DNA from: Bacteroidota bacterium | GTDB lineage: Bacteria; Bacteroidota; Bacteroidia; Sphingobacteriales; Sphingobacteriaceae | DNA: 37,607 bases | Direction: 5' to 3' | Assembly: GCA_018828585.1 (NCBI GenBank) | Contig: JAHJVW010000141.1 | Coordinates: 1 to 37,607, forward strand | Part shown: positions 8,668 through 16,925 of the stretch, one piece after another | How the letters are laid out: each line of letters starts with the position of its first letter | Position numbering within the stretch: the first letter of the stretch is position 1 | The notes under the pieces: model-generated | Seen by the model: only the letters and a program-made list of their open reading frames with translations | Database searches by the model: none | Told to the model about the DNA's origin: nothing | Made by a program: the position numbers and the translations under genes

Positions 8668-9528
8668 TCAGTAAGCGTAACCTAACCTTTTAAGGTATTC
8701 AAAATCATATTTAGCACTTTCTAATGCGGTATTGGTGTATTCTTCCTGCTCAACAAAAAAATGTTTTAAACCAGATTTTTTTGCGTTTTTAAATAAATCG
8801 GGAATGTTCACATCACCTTTGCCAAACTCCGTACTGCGTTTAATTTTTTTATCCATATCCTTTAAATGCCATAACGGAAAACGTCCGGGATATTTATCAA
8901 AGTAATATTGAGGATCAACGTTGGATGCAATCACCCACCCAAGGTCCATTTCCATTTTTACCAGTTCCGGGTCTGTGTGATCCAATAATATATCATATAA
9001 CGTTTGTCCATTATCTTTTTCAAACTCGGATGAATGATTATGATAACCAAAAGCGATATTCATTTTTTTACAATCTTCGCCTGCTTTTAGAAAAATTGCA
9101 GCGCTATGTTTGTAATTTTCAACTGTTTGCCCATTTGAAGGTAAAACGGAACAAATAAGGTAAGGCTGTCCTGCTTCAGCAGCCTCATCAACCGATTTTT
9201 GCCAATTAGCATCGATCTGAACGTGACCACTTATCAACTTAATCCCCAAATCGCTACAAATATTTTTGATTTCGCTGGGCTTTAATCCATAATAATTGCC
9301 CTTTTCACTTTTTGCAGATTCAATTTCTGTATAACCGATTTTTGCTAGCATTTTTAATGTGCCAACGGCGTCGGTAAGCATTTCTTTCCTTACACTGTAA
9401 AGCTGGATACCTACTTTTTTTGTTATTTTACCCTCCGCTTTTAACCAAGTAGGAAAAGCAACCGAACTGGCAGCCAATAAACCCATACTTTTGAGAAAAC
9501 TGCGTCTTTTACTATTTGCTGTTATCAT
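8668..9528 (-). CDS. Tat-exported sugar phosphate isomerase/epimerase-like TIM barrel, paralogue
   Basis: 286 residues, first gene of the three-gene cluster. Twin-arginine signal at the N-terminus (SKRRSFLKSMGLLAASSVAF, R8-R9), then a xylose-isomerase-like barrel. Residues matching its paralogue at 7251 are H163/H165 (GYHNHSSEF), D195 (MEMDLGW), H221 (PLWHLKDMDK) and E260 (FFVEQEE). The shared YPGRFPLWH / HPGRFPLWH and KDMDK segments show common descent. Two divergent copies in one transcript suggest two related steps or substrates. Its stop overlaps a possible VOC start by one base. Confidence 0.87.
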   Translation of the reverse strand: MITANSKRRSFLKSMGLLAASSVAFPTWLKAEGKITKKVGIQLYSVRKEMLTDAVGTLKMLAKIGYTEIESAKSEKGNYYGLKPSEIKNICSDLGIKLISGHVQIDANWQKSVDEAAEAGQPYLICSVLPSNGQTVENYKHSAAIFLKAGEDCKKMNIAFGYHNHSSEFEKDNGQTLYDILLDHTDPELVKMEMDLGWVIASNVDPQYYFDKYPGRFPLWHLKDMDKKIKRSTEFGKGDVNIPDLFKNAKKSGLKHFFVEQEEYTNTALESAKYDFEYLKRLGYAY

Positions 9529-9836
9529 TTTATTTTAGTTAATAAATAATTTGCTTTTTGTCATCGGCAATAAATAATTACAATTTCATCAAAGTTTCCG
9601 CTAAATTTTAGAAATCAGATACATCAAAATATTGATAATTATGATAGACCATTTTATAAAATAAAATTGAACAAGTTAGCTTTTAGGTTTGCTTGACGTA
9701 AATTAGGATTTTAATTTTAATAAATCCATTGTGCATGATAAGTAAAGTAGATTATTTTTTAAAAAAATAGTTCATTATGTTGATTTACAACCTGTTATTT
9801 TTTGATTTATATCAAAATTAGGATTAAACTGGACGG

Positions 9837-9850
9837 TCTACTTAAGTAGA
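9837..9850. promoter_or_regulatory. 14-base perfect palindrome, possible operator
   Basis: TCTACTTAAGTAGA is fully self-complementary. It lies in the divergent control region between the isomerase cluster and the sigma factor gene, a plausible site for a dimeric regulator. No regulator gene is adjacent. Confidence 0.35.
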
Positions 9851-10188
9851 GCTTTTGTATAAGAAAAAACGGAAGTTGTTTCCTTATGTAGAAAAACCGA
9901 GAAATAAGCTGGCGATAAGGCTGAATGTGGGCTAAAAAATATATTTAATTGTTGACTCTATGCACTTCATTATAGGTATCAAACAGAATGTTTTTTAGGA
10001 TTTTGTGCGATATATTTTTTCAATAAAGCAGGGAATAAACTCCATGTTGTCGGTTTTCAGTTGTTGGAAGTAGGAAGCGATGAGTAATCAGTTTTAAAGA
10101 AAGGATGAAAGAATAAGGATGAAAGAAGATAGCTGCTTTTTTTAAATTTATGTAATGATTTAATAACTTCCAGTTAATACGTAAGAAT

Positions 10189-10196
10189 TAGATTTG
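10189..10196 (+). promoter_or_regulatory. Candidate -7 element for the ECF sigma gene
   Basis: TAGATTTG matches TAnnTTTG and ends four bases before the ATG at 10201, implying a nearly leaderless message. No clear -33 element is present. Confidence 0.4.
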
Positions 10197-10200
10197 GATA

Positions 10201-10749
10201 ATGAAAATTGTCTTTTCTTTACTAGATGACGAACAACTAGTTGCTCATTTAAAAAATGGGGATAAAGTTGCCTTAGATGAAATTTATTACAGAAATGCTG
10301 ATTTTTTATTTCGCTATGCTTACAAGCGTTTGAATAATGAGGCGGATGTATCAGATTTAATTCAGGATGTATTTTTTAAATTATGGGTGAAAAGGGACAC
10401 TTTAAAAATTGAAGGTTCTTTACAAGCCTACTTAACCTATTGTCTTAAGAATTTGATTATTGATCAGTTTAGGCATCAAAAAGTTAAAGAACAATATCAA
10501 GAATTCGCATCTCAGAAAAAATCCTACACAACCAATACTGAGGATCAGATTCATTATTCAGATTTAAAGAGCAGTCTTCAACTAAAAATTACGCAGCTCC
10601 CCGCCAAGATGCAGGAGATCTTCGTTCTTCGGAAAATGGAAGAACATTCTGTAAAGGAAATAGCCGAACAACTTAACCTCTCCCCACAAACGGTAAAAAA
10701 CCAGTTGGTATCTGCTATGCTGAGGTTAAAAATGACTTTCAGGTATTGA
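10201..10749 (+). CDS. ECF-type RNA polymerase sigma factor (FecI-like)
   Basis: 182 residues with the two-domain ECF layout. Sigma region 2 spans about residues 25-95 and includes DVSDLIQDVFFKLWVKRD, the core-binding and -10 recognition part. Region 4 spans about 128-180 and ends in the helix-turn-helix VKEIAEQLNLSPQTVKNQLVSAMLRLK, which reads the -35. It should direct polymerase to the susC promoter when released by the adjacent FecR-like protein. The order sigma-FecR-SusC-SusD is the standard Bacteroidota trans-envelope signalling arrangement. FecR starts 124 bases downstream. Confidence 0.95.
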   Translation: MKIVFSLLDDEQLVAHLKNGDKVALDEIYYRNADFLFRYAYKRLNNEADVSDLIQDVFFKLWVKRDTLKIEGSLQAYLTYCLKNLIIDQFRHQKVKEQYQEFASQKKSYTTNTEDQIHYSDLKSSLQLKITQLPAKMQEIFVLRKMEEHSVKEIAEQLNLSPQTVKNQLVSAMLRLKMTFRY

Positions 10750-10873
10750 TTTCAAGCTCCTGATTAAATTAAAAAAAATTACACTTCTTCTAGTACCTTC
10801 TTTTTTCTGATTCGTTATGATTTAAAGTTAGGAGATGTTCACCATGCTAAACAACGCCTGACCGCTTATAAAT

Positions 10874-11800
10874 ATGAATAACAAAAAAGGGAATAAAGAT
10901 TTTGAAGAAGAGTTGAACTTAAAAGATGATGCGATAGAGGCAGCAGATTTTAAGGAACAAATCAAAATGACCAAGCAGGCTATTGATGCCAAGATTAATG
11001 CTTATGAAAAGGATCAGGTTTTTAAATCCCTTCGTCAGCATCGATTTAAAAACCTGATGAAAATGGCTGCTGCCATTCTTTTAGTGGGTTCGATTGCTTT
11101 TTGGTTCACTACCCAAAGTTCTTTCCTCAAAAAGAAAGCAATAAAATATACCACCATTTCGTCACAGCAAAAAGAGCGAAAAAAAATCATTTTGCCAGAT
11201 GGCAGTGTTGTTTGGTTGAACGCAAGTAGTCAGCTTAGCTATGATGAGAATTTTAACGATGAGCAAAGGGCAGTGAATTTAGAGGGTGAGGCTTATTTTG
11301 AGGTGCATCATGATGCAAATAAAACTTTCATTGTAAAGGTTGGGGATTTAAAAACACAGGTTTTAGGGACGAAATTCAATATACAGGCCTATCGTACTCA
11401 TCAAAGTGTAGATGTCAGCTTATTAAGTGGGAAGATAGCAGTTTCAGTAGGAGAAAATCAAGCAGTTATGCTCGCTCCGCATCAATCTATATCCTTAGAT
11501 AAGCAAACACGTACTTTAGGGGCGATCAAGCAGGAGGAAACGGCGTCTGCTGCCGCCTGGCATGAAGGTAAGATCATTTTTAAGGATCAGTCATTTGAAT
11601 CTATTTTGCTTGTGCTGGAAAGGAATTTTGGATTACATATCGTGTTAAAAAGCAAGGAGCTGAATGCTATTAAAATCAATGGCAATTTTAGTTTGGATGA
11701 AAACCCAACGACCATTGTGGAAGAGTTATGCAGGCTGATTGATGCGAGGTATAAAAAAGAAGGTGCGACCATCAGTATCGCTAAAACAAATAGAAATTAA
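10874..11800 (+). CDS. FecR family anti-sigma factor
   Basis: 308 residues, one membrane segment at about 62-80 (LMKMAAAILLVGSIAFWF). The short cytoplasmic part before it would hold the sigma factor. The periplasmic part has the FecR domain (about 95-200, with KIILPDGSVVWLNASSQLSY and LEGEAYFEV) and a C-terminal DUF4974 domain (about 230-305, starting WHEGKIIFKDQSFESILLVL), which resembles an STN fold. It should sense the STN domain of the SusC protein encoded next and free the sigma factor when substrate is bound. It is followed by 158 bases with hairpins before susC. Confidence 0.93.
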   Translation: MNNKKGNKDFEEELNLKDDAIEAADFKEQIKMTKQAIDAKINAYEKDQVFKSLRQHRFKNLMKMAAAILLVGSIAFWFTTQSSFLKKKAIKYTTISSQQKERKKIILPDGSVVWLNASSQLSYDENFNDEQRAVNLEGEAYFEVHHDANKTFIVKVGDLKTQVLGTKFNIQAYRTHQSVDVSLLSGKIAVSVGENQAVMLAPHQSISLDKQTRTLGAIKQEETASAAAWHEGKIIFKDQSFESILLVLERNFGLHIVLKSKELNAIKINGNFSLDENPTTIVEELCRLIDARYKKEGATISIAKTNRN

Positions 11801-11852
11801 ATATTCATTAAAAAAATATGAGGATGTAAAAAACAGACAAATTAAAAAAAGC

Positions 11853-11871
11853 AGGTATGTTGAACATACCT
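11853..11871 (+). other. Hairpin in the FecR-SusC gap
   Basis: AGGTATG-TTGAA-CATACCT, 7-base perfect arms, followed at 11891-11921 by a weaker TATACC/GGTATA pairing. No U-run follows. It could stabilise or partly end the upstream message, or sit in the susC leader. Confidence 0.4.
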
Positions 11872-11958
11872 ACCTTCAAATTCATACCGATATACCAAAA
11901 CGTTTCGTACCGTGGGGTATAAAGGCATTATTTAATAGTTAAAAAACTTCTTAAAGAT

Positions 11959-14900
11959 ATGAAATTTTCATGTTTAAGGTATAAGCAGTACCTATTTTTT
12001 ATAAAATCCTTTGTGATTTTAGTCCTTCTGATTTCATTAAAGCTACCATTAGCCTATTCAAATTCGGCAGTAGCACAAGACATTCTGGACAAAACATACA
12101 GTTTAGAAATTAAAGCCAAAACCATTGGCGAATCTTTAAATTTAATCCATCAAAAAACACAGGTAGATTTTTTATATACTTCTTCTACCATTGCAAACGA
12201 TCAAAAAATCAGCTTATTTGTTAAAGATAAATCCTTAGCGTACATCCTTGACCAATTATTAATTCCTAACCATCTTTCATACGAATTGTCCAATGATAAG
12301 ATATTGGTTTTTGCCCAATCTAATCATTCACAGGATATTGTTGTCAAAGGAACAGTAAAGGATAATTCAGGTGTTTCGCTTCCTGGTATTTATGTGAAGG
12401 TCAAAGGCACCAGTAAAGGTACAGTGACTGATGCAAACGGAAACTATAGCATCAATATTTTGAATGAACAAGCCGTATTGGTGTTCTCTTTTGTTGGTTT
12501 TATCAGTCAGGAAATTGTGGTGGGTTCCAAATCCAGAATAGACATCACCCTTTTGATGGATAACCAAAAATTAAAAGAGGTGGTGGTTACTGCTTTAGGA
12601 ATCAAAAGAGATGAGAAATCATTGGGCTACGCTGCGAGTACAGTAGGAGAGAAAGCCGTGAGCGATGCCAAAACTAATAACTGGGTCAATTCTTTATCGG
12701 GTAAAGTTGCAGGCCTCAATATTCAGGGTTCTGGATCAGGACCTATGGGTTCTTCGAGAATCACTTTAAGAGGAGAGACTTCCCTGAATTTAGAAAATAA
12801 TGAAGCTTTAATTGTGTTGGATGGGGTGCCGGTAAGTAGCAAAATATCAGGTACGGGTTTTTCCTCGCATCTTTCTCAGGATAGTCCTGTAGATTTTGGG
12901 TCTACTTTATCGGATATTAATCCAGATGATATTGCCAGTGTCACGGTTTTAAAAGGTCCGGGAGCTACCGCATTGTATGGGAGTAGGGCAGCTGGAGGAG
13001 CCATCATCATCACCACCAAAACAGGTAGGAAAGGAGCGGGTTTAGGAGTTATCTATAATATGACGACCAGTATCGATCAGGTAAATCGCTGGCCCGATTA
13101 TCAATTTGAATATGGAGAGGGTAGAACGAATAAATACTATTCTTATTTAGATAGTCCTGATGGAGTAAACACCAGTACAGGAGTAGCAGCAGGTAGGGCA
13201 TGGGGGCCAAAGTTTAATGGTCAAATGTACTTTCAGTACGACCCCAATACACCCAATCATCAATCGGCTGAAAGAAGACCTTGGGTAGCCAATGAAAACT
13301 ACATCTCAGGATTCTTTAAAACGGGGCTTACCGTTACTAATAATGTGGCTTTAGAAGGTGGAAATGAGAATGGTTCGGCTCGTTTGTCGGTTACGCATTT
13401 AAAAAACAATTGGATCTTACCTAATACAGGTTTCGAGCGATTGAATGCATCCTTATCTGCCAATCAGCAAATTTCTAAGCGATTAAAAGTGACGGGTAAA
13501 GCCAATTTTACCAATAAAAAGAGTGATAATTTACCTGCTGCAGGATATAATAATCAAACCATCATGTACTTTTTAATCATTGGTACTGCACCAAATATTA
13601 ATCCAGAATGGTTTAAGCCTTATTGGGAACCAGGATTAGCCGATGTAAAGCAAAGGAGTCCTTTTAATAATGGACCTGATAATCCTTATTTAGATTTGTA
13701 CGAGATGCTGAACAAAATGAATAAAAATGGCGTCATTGGTAATCTATCTGCTAATTATGAATTTAGTGATAAGATGAACCTGATGTTAAGATCAGGGATT
13801 GATTTATCTGATGAAGCAAGGTCGCAACAACGCCCATTCAGTATGACTAAATATCCACGTGGGATGTACCGTGAGCAAAATATATTCAGTTATGAAATCA
13901 ATACAGATGCTTTGTTGACTTATAAGGATAAAATCAATCAAGACATTCGATTCAATATTTCTGCCGGCGGAAACCTCATGCGTCAAAACTATAATTTCAT
14001 AGGGTTAAATGCAGATCAGCTTTCTCAGCCAGGGATTTATCAAATATCTAACAGTTTAGACCAGGCAGTAGCAGATCCTCAAAAAACCAAAAAGGTCATC
14101 AATAGCCTTTATGCCTTGACTCAGTTTTCCTATCAGGACAAAATATTTTTAGATCTGACCGGAAGAAATGATTGGTCGAGTACATTGCCTTATGGCAATA
14201 ACTCCTTCTTCTATCCTTCGGTAAGCAGCAGTTTTGTATTGAACGAGATTTTCAGTTTGCCAGCAGCTTTCTCTTTCTCAAAGTTAAGAGTCTCATGGGC
14301 GCAGGTGGGTAATGATACCCGTCCTTATCAAACAGATAAATACTATGACAGGATTTACAGTAATAGTTTTACCAATCCTTCCACATTGTTCAATGCGAAT
14401 TTGAAGCCTGAGATTACCTCGAGTTTTGAAACTGGTTTGGATTTAAGGATGTTTAAGAACCGCCTTTCCTTAGATTTTGCGATTTATAACAATAACAGTC
14501 GGAATCAGATTTTAGCGATTCCATTAGATCCTGTTTCGGGTTTTTCGAGTGCCCTAGTGAATGCAGGTTTGATTAACAGTAAAGGGATGGAGGTGCTCTT
14601 ATCAGGTAAACCCATTTTGAACAAGAATTTCAGTTGGAATACAACGCTTACTTGGAGCAGAAACAGAAGTTATGTCAAAGAATTGGCACAGGGAATTACC
14701 AATCAGGTGATTTATGCGCATAATTCTAACGTAATGATAGAAGCTAGGGTAGGTGGGCGAATGGGCGATTTATATGGCAGGGGTTTTCAAAGAACAGCAG
14801 ATGGTAAAATCATCTATTCCTCTATCGGTTTACCAGCGCCATTGGATCCGGAAAATAAGCGATGGGGGAATGCTTTTGCAGATTGGAAAGCAGGCTTGAT

Positions 14901-15414
14901 GAATGAATTTACTTATAAAGGGGTGAAATTGAGTGTTTTGTTGGATATGCAAAAAGGGGGCGACATGTATTCGCAAACGAATCATAAAAACAATACGCTG
15001 GGAAAAACCAAAGTCACTTTGCCAGGAAGATATGGTGGTATTGTGGGTGATGGGGTTGTTTTAAACTCTAGCACTGGTTTATACGAACCTAATACCGTAA
15101 ATGTAAGTGCCGATTCTTACTATAATAATATTTACGCCATTCGTAATGCAGAGATGAATATTTTTGATGCTTCTTACCTCAAACTAAGAGAGGTGAGACT
15201 GGAGTTTAACCTCGCACAAAAGCTGCTCAGTAAAATAGGGGTACAAAAAGCAAGTATCGCATTTTATGGCAGAGACTTATTCAACTGGACTAAATTCCCA
15301 GGTTTCGACCCTGAAGGTGGTAATCTGAACAGCGGAACTATTACACCCGGTGTAGAGTTGACGCAATTCCCATCCACCAGAACCATAGGAACCAACCTTA
15401 CTTTCAAATTTTAA
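11959..15414 (+). CDS. SusC/RagA family TonB-linked outer membrane transporter with STN domain
   Basis: 1151 residues. A hydrophobic signal (about 14-38, ending SNSAVAQ) is followed by an STN signalling domain (about 45-120), a carboxypeptidase-regulatory-like domain (about 125-205, VVKGTVKDNSGVSLPG onward), a plug (about 215-350, with KLKEVVVTALGIKR and the ALIVLDGVPV and VTVLKGPGATALYGSRAAGG segments), and a C-terminal barrel ending in Phe (GTNLTFKF). It imports a bulky nutrient using TonB energy, with the SusD lipoprotein as lid. The STN domain ties it to the upstream FecR and sigma factor. No typical sign of truncation. Its cargo is suggested only by the phosphodiesterase two genes downstream. 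Confidence 0.95.
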   Translation: MKFSCLRYKQYLFFIKSFVILVLLISLKLPLAYSNSAVAQDILDKTYSLEIKAKTIGESLNLIHQKTQVDFLYTSSTIANDQKISLFVKDKSLAYILDQLLIPNHLSYELSNDKILVFAQSNHSQDIVVKGTVKDNSGVSLPGIYVKVKGTSKGTVTDANGNYSINILNEQAVLVFSFVGFISQEIVVGSKSRIDITLLMDNQKLKEVVVTALGIKRDEKSLGYAASTVGEKAVSDAKTNNWVNSLSGKVAGLNIQGSGSGPMGSSRITLRGETSLNLENNEALIVLDGVPVSSKISGTGFSSHLSQDSPVDFGSTLSDINPDDIASVTVLKGPGATALYGSRAAGGAIIITTKTGRKGAGLGVIYNMTTSIDQVNRWPDYQFEYGEGRTNKYYSYLDSPDGVNTSTGVAAGRAWGPKFNGQMYFQYDPNTPNHQSAERRPWVANENYISGFFKTGLTVTNNVALEGGNENGSARLSVTHLKNNWILPNTGFERLNASLSANQQISKRLKVTGKANFTNKKSDNLPAAGYNNQTIMYFLIIGTAPNINPEWFKPYWEPGLADVKQRSPFNNGPDNPYLDLYEMLNKMNKNGVIGNLSANYEFSDKMNLMLRSGIDLSDEARSQQRPFSMTKYPRGMYREQNIFSYEINTDALLTYKDKINQDIRFNISAGGNLMRQNYNFIGLNADQLSQPGIYQISNSLDQAVADPQKTKKVINSLYALTQFSYQDKIFLDLTGRNDWSSTLPYGNNSFFYPSVSSSFVLNEIFSLPAAFSFSKLRVSWAQVGNDTRPYQTDKYYDRIYSNSFTNPSTLFNANLKPEITSSFETGLDLRMFKNRLSLDFAIYNNNSRNQILAIPLDPVSGFSSALVNAGLINSKGMEVLLSGKPILNKNFSWNTTLTWSRNRSYVKELAQGITNQVIYAHNSNVMIEARVGGRMGDLYGRGFQRTADGKIIYSSIGLPAPLDPENKRWGNAFADWKAGLMNEFTYKGVKLSVLLDMQKGGDMYSQTNHKNNTLGKTKVTLPGRYGGIVGDGVVLNSSTGLYEPNTVNVSADSYYNNIYAIRNAEMNIFDASYLKLREVRLEFNLAQKLLSKIGVQKASIAFYGRDLFNWTKFPGFDPEGGNLNSGTITPGVELTQFPSTRTIGTNLTFKF

Positions 15415-15423
15415 GATTTTGTT

Positions 15424-16908
15424 ATGAAAAGATTTAAAATTCAACACCTTGTTATCATGATGGTCTTGCTGATGACTACAGCCTGTACCAAAAATTTTGA
15501 GGATCTTAATACTGATCCTAACCGTCCAAAGCAAATTACACCCGGTGTCATACTGGGGCAATTACAATATCGGTTGGTAAATACCAGTATCACTCAAGGG
15601 CGTTCTTTTACGCATGAATTGATGCAGGTAGATGCTCCACGTTCTAGCACCAATGGAGTGGGTTTACACCGTTATGTGGTCAATCCGGGTGCAGCGGTAT
15701 GGAACAGCTTTTATGATAGCATGACCGATGTTCAGGATATCTATCAAAACTCCAAAAAATTAGGAGAAAATAATTATGTAGCCATTTCCCTGATTTATAA
15801 ATCGTGGATATATTCCATAATGACCGATTTATATGGTGATGTTCCTTACACCAAAGCAACACAAGCTTCCACGGGAAATATTTACCCTGCATTTGATGCT
15901 CAAAAGGATATTTACACGCATATACTATCAGATTTAGACTCGGCTAATAACATCATCAATACAGGCAAAGCATTAACTTATGGTGGCGATTTATTGTACA
16001 ATGCCAATAGCGTTTCGGGCGGGGTAAATGTAGGGATGGTGAAATGGAAGAAGTTTTGCAATTCTTTAAAATTGAGGTTATTGCTTAGAATTTCGAAAAG
16101 AGATGGGGAGGTGAACGTTACTAATCAAATCAACGCTATCCTGACTGATCCAGTTAAATACCCGGTTTTTACCAGCAATGCTGATGAAGCTATTTTCAGG
16201 TATCCAGGTACTTTTCCATATTATAATCCTTACTATAATCAAAGACAATTGGAATGGCGAGATGGGACCTATTTTACCAAATTCTTTTTAGATAAAATGG
16301 TACAGGATAATGACCCTCGTAAAACAGTTTGGTGTACTACGGTTAAAGTCAATGGGGTAGATGTTTATCAGGGAATAGAAAGTGGTTATCCTACGACTAC
16401 AGAATATTTGGTAGGTAAAAACACCAGTTATAATGATGTGATGAAGACCATGCCTCAATTAGGGGTGATGATGACCTATTCTGAAATGGAATCTATCAAA
16501 GCAGAATTGGCCTTAAAAGGATTCAATACAGGTAAAACCCCTAAGCAGCATTATGAAGAGGCTATTTTAGCATCTATGAAACAATGGGGAGTTAGCATGC
16601 CAGCTAATTACTTAACGCAGTCAGGTGTTGCCTACAACCCAAGTGCAAGTACTGCAGCGCAATTGGAAAGCATCATGGTACAAAAATACTATGCCTATTT
16701 CTTTGTGGATTACCAATCGTGGTTTGAAAAGAGAAGAACGGGTTATCCAGTTTTACCAAGAGGAAGCGGCATTCCTGTTGAGAATAAGTTTCCTAGCAGG
16801 GTTCCATACCCCACTTATCTCCAATCCTTAAATCCGGAGAATCTTAAAAAAGCAGTAACGGCCATGGGCGGCGACAATAGTGATATTAAAGTGTGGTGGG
16901 ACAAATAA
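15424..16908 (+). CDS. SusD/RagB family nutrient-binding lipoprotein (SusD-like 2)
   Basis: 494 residues. The N-terminus is a lipoprotein signal with the lipid-bearing Cys at about residue 21 (VLLMTTACTKNFEDLNTDPN). The NFEDLNTDPNRP stretch after it is typical of the SusD-like 2 subgroup and carries acidic residues near the Cys, as in surface-exported lipoproteins. TPR-like helical segments such as AISLIYKSWIYSIMTDLYGDVPY fit the fold. It is surface-exposed and captures substrate for the SusC barrel, whose gene ends nine bases upstream. The phosphodiesterase gene follows after 17 bases, so the three are one transcript. Confidence 0.94.
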   Translation: MKRFKIQHLVIMMVLLMTTACTKNFEDLNTDPNRPKQITPGVILGQLQYRLVNTSITQGRSFTHELMQVDAPRSSTNGVGLHRYVVNPGAAVWNSFYDSMTDVQDIYQNSKKLGENNYVAISLIYKSWIYSIMTDLYGDVPYTKATQASTGNIYPAFDAQKDIYTHILSDLDSANNIINTGKALTYGGDLLYNANSVSGGVNVGMVKWKKFCNSLKLRLLLRISKRDGEVNVTNQINAILTDPVKYPVFTSNADEAIFRYPGTFPYYNPYYNQRQLEWRDGTYFTKFFLDKMVQDNDPRKTVWCTTVKVNGVDVYQGIESGYPTTTEYLVGKNTSYNDVMKTMPQLGVMMTYSEMESIKAELALKGFNTGKTPKQHYEEAILASMKQWGVSMPANYLTQSGVAYNPSASTAAQLESIMVQKYYAYFFVDYQSWFEKRRTGYPVLPRGSGIPVENKFPSRVPYPTYLQSLNPENLKKAVTAMGGDNSDIKVWWDK

Positions 16909-16925
16909 AATTTAAATTAAAAGCA

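Larger units (their letters stand above)
9529..10200. other. Long divergent intergenic region
   Basis: 672 bases between the minus-strand isomerase cluster and the plus-strand sigma factor; no gene supported. It contains a hairpin TTTTGAT-TTAT-ATCAAAA (9800-9817), a perfect 14-base palindrome (9837-9850), and two direct copies of AAGGATGAAAGAA (10101-10113 and 10115-10127). A TAGATTTG element is at 10189-10196. Both divergent transcripts must be controlled from here. Confidence 0.6.

Noticed and set aside
11739-11942. Plus-strand reading frame at the fecR-susC junction
   Set aside because: It overlaps the fecR 3' end out of frame and runs through the hairpin-bearing gap; the peptide is basic and low in complexity.
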